Positions 47,811-56,096 of a DNA stretch of 64,000 nucleotides are shown here, piece after piece. Source of the stretch: Pectobacterium zantedeschiae (GTDB lineage Bacteria; Pseudomonadota; Gammaproteobacteria; Enterobacterales; Enterobacteriaceae). The notes below the pieces were generated by a model, which was not told the origin of the DNA, did no database searches, and worked only from the letters and a program-made list of their open reading frames with translations. The position numbers and the translations under genes are program-made. Positions within the stretch are counted from its first letter, which is position 1; every line of letters begins with the position of its first letter. Where the stretch lies: contig NZ_NWTM01000001.1 in the NCBI RefSeq assembly GCF_004137795.1, positions 1,849,229 to 1,913,228 of the forward strand, given 5' to 3'.

Positions 47811-49009
47811 AGGGGATGACTTTCCACAATTTGCGGCAACGGGGGCAGCAAAACATGTTCACCGAGCTCCAACCCAGAAGTAATTTGAGCCAGCACAGGC
47901 CCTTTTATACCGACCTGGACTAAACGGGGAATTGCGTTGGCGCGACTGCCTTTTGGCGGAAGCACCTCAACCTGAAAATGACCATCGGGGCGGAGCGTTA
48001 ATGCAGAGATCGGAACACTTATCGCCTGCTTCACCGCATTCACAACAAGGTAGACCTGGGCGCTCATATGTGACATTAAGCGACCGTCTGCGTTATCAAT
48101 ATCGAAAAGCACGGTGTAAAACACTGTTTCCATCATGGAATTACCGCCAGTGTTTCCGCCACTCATTGTACTATCCTGACTTCCTTGTGGGGCTGGCATG
48201 ATCTGCTGTAATTTGGCTTCCCAGCGCTCTTTCGGATAGCCAAGAACACTGAAATATACGGGCATTCCGATACGAAGACGGGGAATATCCGCTTCAGAAA
48301 CACGAACGGATACCGTCATCTTTGTCAGATCGGCAATCCGCATAATGACGGGAGTTTGCTGTACCGCATTAAGCGTTTGCCCAGGCCGAGCCTGTAATGA
48401 CACAACGGTACCCGCGATTGGCGCATAAATCTGGGTATATCCCAGTTTTACTTTATCCCCTTTTAGCGTCGACTCCGTTTGACGCACCTGAGCCTGGAGA
48501 CTTTCCAACTGTGCTTGTGCAATCCGCAAGTTAGCTTCGCTACTCTGCACATCTTGCTCGCTGGTTGCCCCTTCAATCAGCATTTTCCTTTGTCGGGTAT
48601 TCTGGTGTTGAGCCAACTCTAATTGTGCCATTTGCTGGCGAATAGCCGCTCGCTGACTATCGAGTAACGCACTATTCGCCTCAACGGTCGCGATTTGCAA
48701 TGCCGGATCAATCTGTGCGACAAGTTGTCCCTTTTTGACTATCGATCCCGCCGTCACAGCAATATTCTGAATTTGCCCTGAGACCTGAACCCCAACATCG
48801 ACATACTGCATCGGGCTTAACTGACCCGCAGCCGTCACAACATCGTCAATATCAGCGTAGGAAACCTCAACACTACGACTATTCGCAAACTCGGTCTGGC
48901 CGAAAAAAATTCCCACACCCCAAAAAGAAATAGCAATGCCGAGCATTCCCAATACCAACAATAGACCGAGAAATCGCTTTCGCTGCTGTATATTTATTCC
49001 AGGTTCCAT
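47804..49009 (-). CDS. MacA-like periplasmic adaptor
   Basis: A 401-residue membrane-fusion protein with one N-terminal helix (FLGLLLVLGMLGIAISFWGV), a lipoyl half (VDVGVQVSGQIQNIAVTAGSIV), an alpha-helical hairpin (about residues 95-175) and the beta-barrel part with YAPIAGTVVSLQARPGQT. These are MacA/PvdR features. I place the start at ATG 49009; a GTG nine bases upstream has no ribosome site. It is the first gene of the exporter and lies downstream of an ERIC element and two small secreted-protein genes on the same strand. Confidence 0.9.
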   Translation of the reverse strand: MEPGINIQQRKRFLGLLLVLGMLGIAISFWGVGIFFGQTEFANSRSVEVSYADIDDVVTAAGQLSPMQYVDVGVQVSGQIQNIAVTAGSIVKKGQLVAQIDPALQIATVEANSALLDSQRAAIRQQMAQLELAQHQNTRQRKMLIEGATSEQDVQSSEANLRIAQAQLESLQAQVRQTESTLKGDKVKLGYTQIYAPIAGTVVSLQARPGQTLNAVQQTPVIMRIADLTKMTVSVRVSEADIPRLRIGMPVYFSVLGYPKERWEAKLQQIMPAPQGSQDSTMSGGNTGGNSMMETVFYTVLFDIDNADGRLMSHMSAQVYLVVNAVKQAISVPISALTLRPDGHFQVEVLPPKGSRANAIPRLVQVGIKGPVLAQITSGLELGEHVLLPPLPQIVESHPLW

Positions 49010-49148
49010 GTTTAACACTCAATATTCATAATAATGTCTGGTGTTGGCTTATAAAAATAAAAACCACAAAATTATTTGACCAGCATTCCGATAATAAAAA
49101 ATAACCGGCCAGATAATATGTCATTCGAAATATGATAAATATATCGAG

Positions 49149-49337
49149 TATGCCCTAGATAATTCGAGTTGCGTGAAGGCGGTAACCGAGCGACAAATCG
49201 GTTTTAGACCGATTTTAACAGCGCTAACGCTGGCCCGAAGGGTGAGTCTCATTTATGAGACTCATTAATCCCAGCAGCTTACTTAGGTAAGTGGCAGGGC
49301 TGCCAACACACAAGCAACTTAAAGTATGACGGGTATA
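49149..49337 (+). repeat. ERIC element with diverged insertion
   Basis: A 189-base ERIC copy with ends TATGCCCTAGATAATTCGAG and CAACTTAAAGTATGACGGG. Like the copies at 11375 and 57440 it has an extra internal segment, but here that part differs and carries the hairpin AAATCGGTTTTAGACCGATTT. It lies between the macA-like gene and the small secreted-protein genes. Confidence 0.88.
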
Positions 49338-49344
49338 GGTATTG

Positions 49345-49659
49345 TTATGGGTTGCTGTCACAGACCCAGCTAGATAACACTTGGTCACCGCTGCTCTTTG
49401 CCGTATCTTTTATATAATGAACACTTTTCGTTTGAGGGTAAGCTTTCCGACAAGCATCCCACGCTTTCCCCCAACTCGCGGTTGGCGGAATAGAATAAGT
49501 ATAACTTGCCTGCCCCGTTGAGCGATCAAAGATAATTTTTGCCGGATCGGAAACATTGACGATACCAAATATTACCGCGCTAGCCTGAGGAACATAGCTA
49601 GCCGTAAATGCGGCGCTACAGAGAAAAAAAGCGAGAGTGCGAAATTTTCCTAATTTCAT
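49345..49659 (-). CDS. Small secreted two-cysteine protein (paralogue 1)
   Basis: A 104-residue protein with a signal peptide (MKLGKFRTLAFFLCSAAF ... ending near PQASA) and a mature part of about 75 residues. The mature part has exactly two cysteines, in SWGKAWDACRKAYPQTKSV and SSWVCDSNP. AAAGGACG precedes the ATG. It shares the SWGxAWDxCRxxYxxTKSV motif and the Trp-x-Cys tail with the gene immediately upstream. No family is recognised. Its place between an AraC regulator and a MacAB-type exporter suggests the exporter moves it, or that it assists the exporter; both are inference. Confidence 0.8.
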   Translation of the reverse strand: MKLGKFRTLAFFLCSAAFTASYVPQASAVIFGIVNVSDPAKIIFDRSTGQASYTYSIPPTASWGKAWDACRKAYPQTKSVHYIKDTAKSSGDQVLSSWVCDSNP

Positions 49660-49728
49660 ATTTTACGTCCTTTTAATACTGCATAAAGTTAAAGAGAGTG
49701 TTGATACTTATGACTGCGTGACAACTTA

Positions 49729-50025
49729 TTATTTATCGCGGCAATCCCATGCTGCCAACCAGAACACACCACCTGTTGTTTGAGAAATGCCTTGTGTTGC
49801 ACCTTTAAATTCTACGCTTTTAGTTCCGCGATATCTGGAACGACATTCATCCCATGCGGCTCCCCAACTGTCTTGCCAGACCGAATGGGACATAACTTTC
49901 GTTATTACACTTACCCCGCCTAATGTTGCTGCTGAGGTCATAGGTGAAAATAATGCAGGAAGAAATAAAACAGCGGCTATAAGAGAACGAGTCATCAATA
50001 ACTTTTTATGAATAATGACGTCCAT
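49729..50025 (-). CDS. Small secreted two-cysteine protein (paralogue 2)
   Basis: A 98-residue protein starting at 50025, where GAGG stands eight bases upstream; a later in-frame ATG lacks a ribosome site. A signal peptide (hydrophobic SLIAAVLFLPALFSPM, cleavage near TSAA) leads to a mature part of about 60 residues with two cysteines in SWGAAWDECRSRYRGTKSV and LAAWDCRDK. The spacing of the shared residues matches paralogue 1, which begins 69 bases after this stop, so the pair looks like a tandem duplication in one transcript. Function unknown. Confidence 0.8.
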   Translation of the reverse strand: MDVIIHKKLLMTRSLIAAVLFLPALFSPMTSAATLGGVSVITKVMSHSVWQDSWGAAWDECRSRYRGTKSVEFKGATQGISQTTGGVFWLAAWDCRDK

Positions 50026-50146
50026 GTGTCATACCTCATCTGAGTAATCCTAATGTGTTTTATTACGGATGGCATGGTGAGGTTACAATAGTCGTTAAAA
50101 TAAAAAAGGACGTAAGGCGGTCAATTGAGGACAAATCCGGCCATTT

Positions 50147-51172
50147 TCAGGTATGTCGCTGCGCTCGAAGCTGACGGGGCGTCTTGCCAGTCCAGCGAGT
50201 AAATGCACGCCTAAAGCTACGGATGTCATCAAACCCCACCGCAAGACCAATCTTCTCTATCGATAATCGGGATGTATACAGCAATGCTAGCGCACGTTCT
50301 TTACGTATATCATCCAGCAACGTGAGATATGTTTTACCACTCTCAGCGAGTCGACGCCGTAAAGTACGCTCACTAAGTGCAAGCTGTTTGGCTATTGCAT
50401 CGAACATTGGCGGATTTTCTAGTGTTCGATACAAGATGTGAGACACTTCATTAACAATATCTTGCTGGATGGAATAGCGTTCAAGCAGTTGATCGAGAAA
50501 CTCCAACATCAGTTTATAGTTGACACGATCATGAGTAGGAATAGGTAACTGTAGAATAGACTCTTGAAAATATAATGCATTATGTGGCTGGTTAAAATTC
50601 AAATCACAGTTGAACCGCTTCCGATATTTATCTACGTAAGGTGGTGGAAGGAAACTAAAATCAACCTTTATCAACCTCATATTCTTTGTAGACATTTCCT
50701 GGACCATTCTTAGTAAGAATGAAAACGCCTCTTCGACAAGAAAAGTCAGAATGTCTATCTGGTGAAGCGTACTGTATGCGAATAATACCAAATTATTCGC
50801 TTCATCTTTCTTATAATAAAAATGCAGTAACCCATGGGTAAGCCCTTGATATTTTAACCCGGTATCCAGTACATGATGGAGCGTTGGGCTCGTAATAAAA
50901 GCAAAATAAATCGGTCCCATTGTAGAGATAGTATGATTGGAACCAATCTGTAACCCGAACCCATCGCACTGGCAAAGTTGTAACGCCCGCTGGATGATTT
51001 TTTGTCCATGGAGTACCGGAACCCGGACATATGGATTATTGATATCTTGAAGGGTAAGGGGGAGTCCAGTCAGGATTCTTTCAGGATCAATGCCCTGACA
51101 GGACAGTTCATCAATGATACTACGCAGTAAAAACGTAGGCATGGTTGAATATAAAAACTCGCTGCTTTTCAT
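50147..51172 (-). CDS. AraC-family regulator next to the small secreted-protein genes
   Basis: A 341-residue regulator with a long N-terminal ligand-type domain of the arabinose-binding-like kind found in OruR-type regulators (about residues 15-215) and a C-terminal double helix-turn-helix (FDAIAKQLALSERTLRRRLAES, then IEKIGLAVGFDDIRSFRRAFTR, ending GKTPRQLRAQRHT). The start MKSSEFLYST at 51172 is fixed by GAGGAG. It points the same way as the two small genes and the exporter, 121 bases upstream of them, and is the likely regulator of that unit. Confidence 0.87.
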   Translation of the reverse strand: MKSSEFLYSTMPTFLLRSIIDELSCQGIDPERILTGLPLTLQDINNPYVRVPVLHGQKIIQRALQLCQCDGFGLQIGSNHTISTMGPIYFAFITSPTLHHVLDTGLKYQGLTHGLLHFYYKKDEANNLVLFAYSTLHQIDILTFLVEEAFSFLLRMVQEMSTKNMRLIKVDFSFLPPPYVDKYRKRFNCDLNFNQPHNALYFQESILQLPIPTHDRVNYKLMLEFLDQLLERYSIQQDIVNEVSHILYRTLENPPMFDAIAKQLALSERTLRRRLAESGKTYLTLLDDIRKERALALLYTSRLSIEKIGLAVGFDDIRSFRRAFTRWTGKTPRQLRAQRHT

Positions 51173-51566
51173 CACTCCTCCATGACTCCAGAAAAAAGGA
51201 AAACATCTCCGCAGCATCCCTACCGTTCCCCGAACGCCATGCGAATGGTACTCTCAGCTTACTTTGTTATCGGACAATGTTGTCTGATGTTGATGGAGTA
51301 GAATAAACTTTTTCCAGCGCTACCTGTTGGCGGCGGGTTTCATCCACCCAGCCGACATGAAGCGATAATTCTAATGTAAAACCACTCTGAATACTTTAAA
51401 TAAAAATGCCACCCAACATAAACAGGTTATGTCGAGCGGCATGGTTTTAAAATGCATTGATTTTAAATGCATGATTTAAAAATGCATCGTATTCAATGTT
51501 TAATAAAAAATTTAAAACAAATATACGAAACGCACATTAATATAAAAAACGTCCTCCATATAAAAA
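51173..51566. other. Intergenic region between AraC-type gene and pnlA
   Basis: About 390 bases; the part nearest pnlA is very AT-rich and includes repeated AAATGCAT strings near 51,450-51,490. It should hold the AraC gene promoter and the pnlA terminator. No gene is seen. Confidence 0.5.
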
Positions 51567-52511
51567 TTATGACGGGAATTTCAGAGCACTACTTTGCGCA
51601 CCAGAATTAGAAACAACCCAGGATTTCGCCGCTGAGGTTGTCATCAAACTGTATGAATAGTTAGATGACGCCGTCCATTTAGCAGCAGGTGATTTACTCG
51701 CCACAGCTGCCGGTGAACTACCATTATCCGTAAAGGTTGAACCATTACCTTTATCGTCAACCATTCCGTTATTTTCCGCACCAGTACCAAATACGTTACG
51801 TTCAGAAATCACATTAGCATTCTGCGCGACAGTAAATGCCAGATTGAATTTATTGACGTAGTTATTAAACACATGGAAATAACCATAACGCATCAGGCCG
51901 GGTGCACGAACCTGAATATTTTCGTAATAGTTATGGCAGATGGTCAAACGCGGATAGCCATTGTATGCACTATTATTGTCATCTGCCGGATGGCCGAAAA
52001 TACAGCCATATTTATGATTTGAGAATAAGCAGTTACTGATTGTGACGTAATCCGCTTTCTCACCGATATAAATCAGCTTATCAAGACTACCATCGCTATC
52101 ACTCCACGTATGTCCCGGCCATGAGCAGTGATCCACCCAATATCCCTTCCCGTAGTTCAGATACAGTTGGATATCGTCATTATCCTTGATAGAGACATCA
52201 TGTTTAAAAACCAGATTCTGAAAAATGACGTTAGCTGAAGCACTATCAGCGCGTAGGTGAATATTGGTCAGCACATTAGCCCCGCCGAAAGAACCGACAA
52301 TGGTTTTATTACTACCAAATACGACCTTGGTCAAAGCTGATGCTTTTAGTGACGATCCCAGCACCACGATAGTTTTTGTGGAGCCGCTCACGGCAGACTT
52401 AAAATCGGCCAGAGAATTTACCGTAACAACGTTACCGCCTGTACCTCCGGTAACATTCGCTGCTTTTGCAAAACCAATAATTCCAGTAAGATTTGTTGTT
52501 GGATAAGCCAT
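51567..52511 (-). CDS. pnlA: Pectin lyase PnlA (polysaccharide lyase family 1)
   Basis: A 314-residue beta-helix enzyme that cleaves methyl-esterified pectin by beta-elimination. Visible family parts are GTGGNVVTVNSLADFKSAVSG, YWVDHCSWPGHTWSD, NHKYGCIFGHP and QVRAPGLMRYGYFHVFNNYV. The protein starts MAYPTTNLTGIIGF with no signal peptide, as known for PnlA of Pectobacterium. There the gene is DNA-damage inducible through RdgA/RdgB and co-regulated with the bacteriocin carotovoricin. The enzyme may therefore leave the cell by a non-Sec route such as lysis. No rdg genes are in the window. Confidence 0.93.
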   Translation of the reverse strand: MAYPTTNLTGIIGFAKAANVTGGTGGNVVTVNSLADFKSAVSGSTKTIVVLGSSLKASALTKVVFGSNKTIVGSFGGANVLTNIHLRADSASANVIFQNLVFKHDVSIKDNDDIQLYLNYGKGYWVDHCSWPGHTWSDSDGSLDKLIYIGEKADYVTISNCLFSNHKYGCIFGHPADDNNSAYNGYPRLTICHNYYENIQVRAPGLMRYGYFHVFNNYVNKFNLAFTVAQNANVISERNVFGTGAENNGMVDDKGNGSTFTDNGSSPAAVASKSPAAKWTASSNYSYSLMTTSAAKSWVVSNSGAQSSALKFPS

Positions 52512-52735
52512 AAATATCCCTCTTTACAATTAGTGAATAGTAATGTCTTCCGATGCATTATTTAATCGATGATAAATAACACGCTTCCGACAATTACAGA
52601 GTGTATATAAGAGATTTTATTAAGCTTATTAATTGGGTTTAATAAAAAAACAACCTTGAGAATAATTCACACACTAATTAATACGCCGCCATCCTTTAGT
52701 AAAAATAGCAGCGCACAGTTATTATATTATTATCA

Positions 52736-53551
52736 TTACCACCCTTTGACTGCACCACCGTTAAAAATACGATCAGCAGCCCGTTCAACTTCATCAGACT
52801 GATAGGCTTTAATAAATTTCTTCACGTTTTCCGCCTCTCTATTATCCTCACGGGTCACAATGATATTCACATACGGCGATTCTTTATCCTCAATAAAAAT
52901 ACCGTCTTTAGTTGGCGTTAAGCCTGTTTGCTGAATATATGTCGTACTGATGATCGCCACGGTCACTTGCGGATCGTCTAACAAACGTGGCAACTGCGCA
53001 CCTTCGACTTCCATGATACGCAGATTGTGTGGGTTGGTGGTGATATCCAGTACTGTCGGCAATAAACCCGTATCCGGCTTCAAGGTAATTAATCCGGTTT
53101 TTGCCAGTAACAGCAGAGCCCGTCCCAGATTGGTAGGATCGAAAGGAATCGCGATGGTGTCGCCGTCTTTCAGATCGTTGATGTTTTTAATCTTCTTCGA
53201 ATAACCCGCCATCGGGAAAACGAAGGTATTCCCTACCGCCACCAGTTTATAACCGTGTTCACGGTTTTGCTGTTCCAGAAAAGGACGATGTTGGAATACA
53301 TTCGCATCCAGATCGCTTTTATCCGTTGCCTCATTCGGCAATAGCGAACCGCTGAACCCAACCAGCTCCACATCCAGATTATATTTTTCTTTTGCTACTT
53401 TCTTTGCGACATCGGCAACATCCTGCTCTGCACCGTTAATCACTCCAACTTTAATATGATTGGCAGAGTTACCTGCATTATCGCACGCGGCCAATGCCAT
53501 TGCTGCTGTGACCATTCCCGCCACCAGCGTAATACGCCATCTCGTCATCAT
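52736..53551 (-). CDS. nlpA: NlpA/MetQ-family lipoprotein
   Basis: A 271-residue lipoprotein with a lipobox LAAC at Cys23. The next residue is aspartate, the signal for staying in the inner membrane, as in E. coli NlpA. The mature part is a MetQ-type binding domain (HIKVGVINGAEQDVADVAKKVA, ATDKSDLDANVFQHRPFLEQ, AIPFDPTNLGRALLLLAKTGLI). No metN or metI lies next to it, which again suits NlpA rather than MetQ. It is divergent from uhpA across a 245-base gap. Binding of methionine or a related ligand is a family-level inference. Confidence 0.87.
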   Translation of the reverse strand: MMTRWRITLVAGMVTAAMALAACDNAGNSANHIKVGVINGAEQDVADVAKKVAKEKYNLDVELVGFSGSLLPNEATDKSDLDANVFQHRPFLEQQNREHGYKLVAVGNTFVFPMAGYSKKIKNINDLKDGDTIAIPFDPTNLGRALLLLAKTGLITLKPDTGLLPTVLDITTNPHNLRIMEVEGAQLPRLLDDPQVTVAIISTTYIQQTGLTPTKDGIFIEDKESPYVNIIVTREDNREAENVKKFIKAYQSDEVERAADRIFNGGAVKGW

Positions 53552-53796
53552 TCTGTTTCACCTGATATCGTAAATACATCGATTTCTAAATACATAAATT
53601 TAAGGAGAAAAACAGTATGTCTCTCGATAAAATGAGTCAAATAACTCCGCGTTCTATCAATATGCCTTTCATCATTCGCTCAATAAGTGTGGTGATATCT
53701 GTTAAGCCGATTCCATTTTAATTATCTACTCTTGCTCGCCTCTGCATTCCCCCGCATTATGACGCTTTGATGACTTTGGATGCACACGGCGAAACC

Positions 53797-54426
53797 ATGA
53801 TTAATGTGGCTTTGGTTGACGATCACATCGTTGTACGGTCTGGCTTTGCACAGCTTCTAACATTAGAGAATGATATTCAGGTCGTTGGTCAATATGCCTC
53901 GGCGGCACAGGCGTGGCCGCATTTGCTCAAACAGCCGATTGACGTTGCCGTGATTGATATCGCCATGCCGGATGAAAGTGGCCTGTCGTTATTAAACCGA
54001 CTGCGTCAACAGCGTCCCAATTTTCGCGCCATTATTCTGAGCATCTATGACACCACTGCGTTTGTACAGAGCGCGTTGGATGCGGGCGCGGGCGGCTACC
54101 TAACGAAACGCTGCGGCCCGGAAGAGCTAGTCCAAGCGGTTCGCGTGGTCAGCAGCGGCGGCCTCTATCTGTGTGCTGATGCACTGCACGCCATTCGCCA
54201 TCAGCAGCAGCCACCGAAGGAACTGCTGGCACTAACCCCACGCGAGCGAGAAATATTCAGCCTACTGATCAACGGGATTAGTGTAAAAAGCATCGCTGAG
54301 CAGCTCGAACTTAGCCACAAGACGGTTCATGTTCACCGCGCCAATATTCTCAGTAAATTACAGTGTGAATCCACGGTAGAACTGGTGCACTTTGCACTGC
54401 AACACCAGTTGCTGGCCGGGAAATAG
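53797..54426 (+). CDS. uhpA: Response regulator UhpA
   Basis: A 209-residue NarL/UhpA-type regulator. The phosphorylation site is Asp54 in VIDIAMPDESG, with Asp8-Asp9 and a lysine in GGYLTKRCG. The C-terminal LuxR-type HTH is LTPREREIFSLLINGISVKS and HKTVHVHRANILSKL. Its order with the next two genes (kinase, then MFS sensor) is that of the uhp system. The start at 53797 lacks a strong ribosome site; an upstream TTG/ATG at 53767 would add ten residues. Confidence 0.92.
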   Translation: MINVALVDDHIVVRSGFAQLLTLENDIQVVGQYASAAQAWPHLLKQPIDVAVIDIAMPDESGLSLLNRLRQQRPNFRAIILSIYDTTAFVQSALDAGAGGYLTKRCGPEELVQAVRVVSSGGLYLCADALHAIRHQQQPPKELLALTPREREIFSLLINGISVKSIAEQLELSHKTVHVHRANILSKLQCESTVELVHFALQHQLLAGK

Positions 54427-54429
54427 ACC

Positions 54430-56007
54430 ATGCGCCGCCTGCACGTCATCGGGATGACGCTGTTTCTGGCCTTTTTCTACAGCCTGATTTGGCTGGCGCT
54501 ATGGACCATCAGCTTCTATTTGAGCAATAACGGCCAGCAGGCGACGCTGCTTTTACCGCAAGGGCTGCGGCTAGCGTTGATGATCTTGCTACCGCGTAAA
54601 TACTGGCCGACTCTGCTGCTTTCGGAAATCGCTATCCAAAGCTGGCTTATCAGCGAACAGCTCATGACACGCTCGTTGCTGCTACTTTCCCCTTTCCTGA
54701 GCCTTGTTCCGGCCGTCATCACGCATAAAATCTGGTACCGCTATACGCTTTATTGGCAGCGGCTCCTGCTGTTGCTCGCGGCGCTGACGCTTAACACTAT
54801 TCTGCATGGCATTGCCATCGGCCCCTGGTTGCATTCGCAGCTGACACAAACGCTGCTGGCCACGTTTACCGGTGGCGTACTGCTGATTCCGTTCATCTAT
54901 CTGCTGTACGAATACATCAAGCAACAGCATTTGCAGACCTTGCTGGCACAGGAGATTCCCGATCCGCCGCTGCGTACTTCACTGCTGATTTGGTGTTCAC
55001 TATTTTTTTCCATCGGCGTTTGCCTGCAAATGGCGTTCACACCAGAGATGGAACGCCTGCTGCTGATCTTCGTTTTTCTGCCGAATGTGGTGATGGCGTA
55101 TAAATTCGGCTGGCAAGGTGGTGTACTGTCCGCCGTACTCGGCAGCCTAATGATTGCCGTCACACGTCAGGTGAGCGGAGCCTTTGACGATCTACGCGAG
55201 CTGGAACTTTTTCTCTCCACGCAGGCACTGCTCGGCATTGGGTTGGGGATCGCCATCAGCCGTCAGCAACAGCTGGCACAGCGGCTCCAGCGCTATCGCC
55301 AGCAGTTGGAACAGGAACTCAAAACCCGGCGTCGGCTGATGGAACGCATCATCCATACCGAAGAAGCCGTGCGCAAAGATATCGCGCGCGAGCTGCACGA
55401 CGACATCGGCCAAAACATCACCGCGATTCAGATTCAGGCCATGCTGGTAAAACACAGTGCCCCTGCCGATGCAGCCCAGCATGCGGCCGGACAAATCAGC
55501 GAGCTGTCGCGGCGTATCCACCACACCACACGCCAACTGTTGCGTCAGCTACGTCCGCCGGTGCTGGATGAAATGGTGCTGGATAAAGCACTGCACCATC
55601 TGGCGGATGAGTTCGCCTTCGCGGCTCGCGGCATTCAGTTTCAACTGGATTATCAGCTCCCCACGCCTCCTCATGATGACGTGATAATTTTCACGCTTTA
55701 TCGGCTAGTGCAGGAACTGCTCAATAACATCAACAAGCATGCCAGCGCCACGCAGATTACCGTCCGTCTTAGCCAGCAGGATGACCTGATTACGCTAGAT
55801 GTCATCGATAACGGCGTAGGCATCGCACAAAAAGGCAGTACACACTCGACAGGCGGCGGCTTCGGCTTACGAGGCATTGAAGAACGCGTGCAGGCACTGG
55901 GCGGAAATTGGTTGGTGAAAGCCGCCGTCAACGGTGAGTCCGCCACGCCGCGTGGCACGCACATAATTGTTAACCTGCCCACAAAATTTAAACAAAAAGA
56001 CGACTAG
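54430..56007 (+). CDS. uhpB: Sensor kinase UhpB
   Basis: A 525-residue membrane kinase with a MASE1-like N-terminal part of about eight hydrophobic segments (to about residue 285) and a coiled linker. A HisKA_3 dimerisation domain follows with the phospho-histidine in DIARELHDDIGQNITAIQ, then an HATPase domain (QELLNNINKHASATQITVRL, DNGVGIAQKG, GGFGLRGIEERVQALGG). It starts three bases after uhpA stops. In the known system UhpB is controlled by UhpC and phosphorylates UhpA. Confidence 0.93.
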   Translation: MRRLHVIGMTLFLAFFYSLIWLALWTISFYLSNNGQQATLLLPQGLRLALMILLPRKYWPTLLLSEIAIQSWLISEQLMTRSLLLLSPFLSLVPAVITHKIWYRYTLYWQRLLLLLAALTLNTILHGIAIGPWLHSQLTQTLLATFTGGVLLIPFIYLLYEYIKQQHLQTLLAQEIPDPPLRTSLLIWCSLFFSIGVCLQMAFTPEMERLLLIFVFLPNVVMAYKFGWQGGVLSAVLGSLMIAVTRQVSGAFDDLRELELFLSTQALLGIGLGIAISRQQQLAQRLQRYRQQLEQELKTRRRLMERIIHTEEAVRKDIARELHDDIGQNITAIQIQAMLVKHSAPADAAQHAAGQISELSRRIHHTTRQLLRQLRPPVLDEMVLDKALHHLADEFAFAARGIQFQLDYQLPTPPHDDVIIFTLYRLVQELLNNINKHASATQITVRLSQQDDLITLDVIDNGVGIAQKGSTHSTGGGFGLRGIEERVQALGGNWLVKAAVNGESATPRGTHIIVNLPTKFKQKDD

Positions 56008-56096
56008 CTAGGAATTATTCCTAGCCATCTAAAACCTTGTCTCATCCTTTTTAATTCGCATCCCCCTACTCTTCTCTCAACGCGACGGAGAACCCC

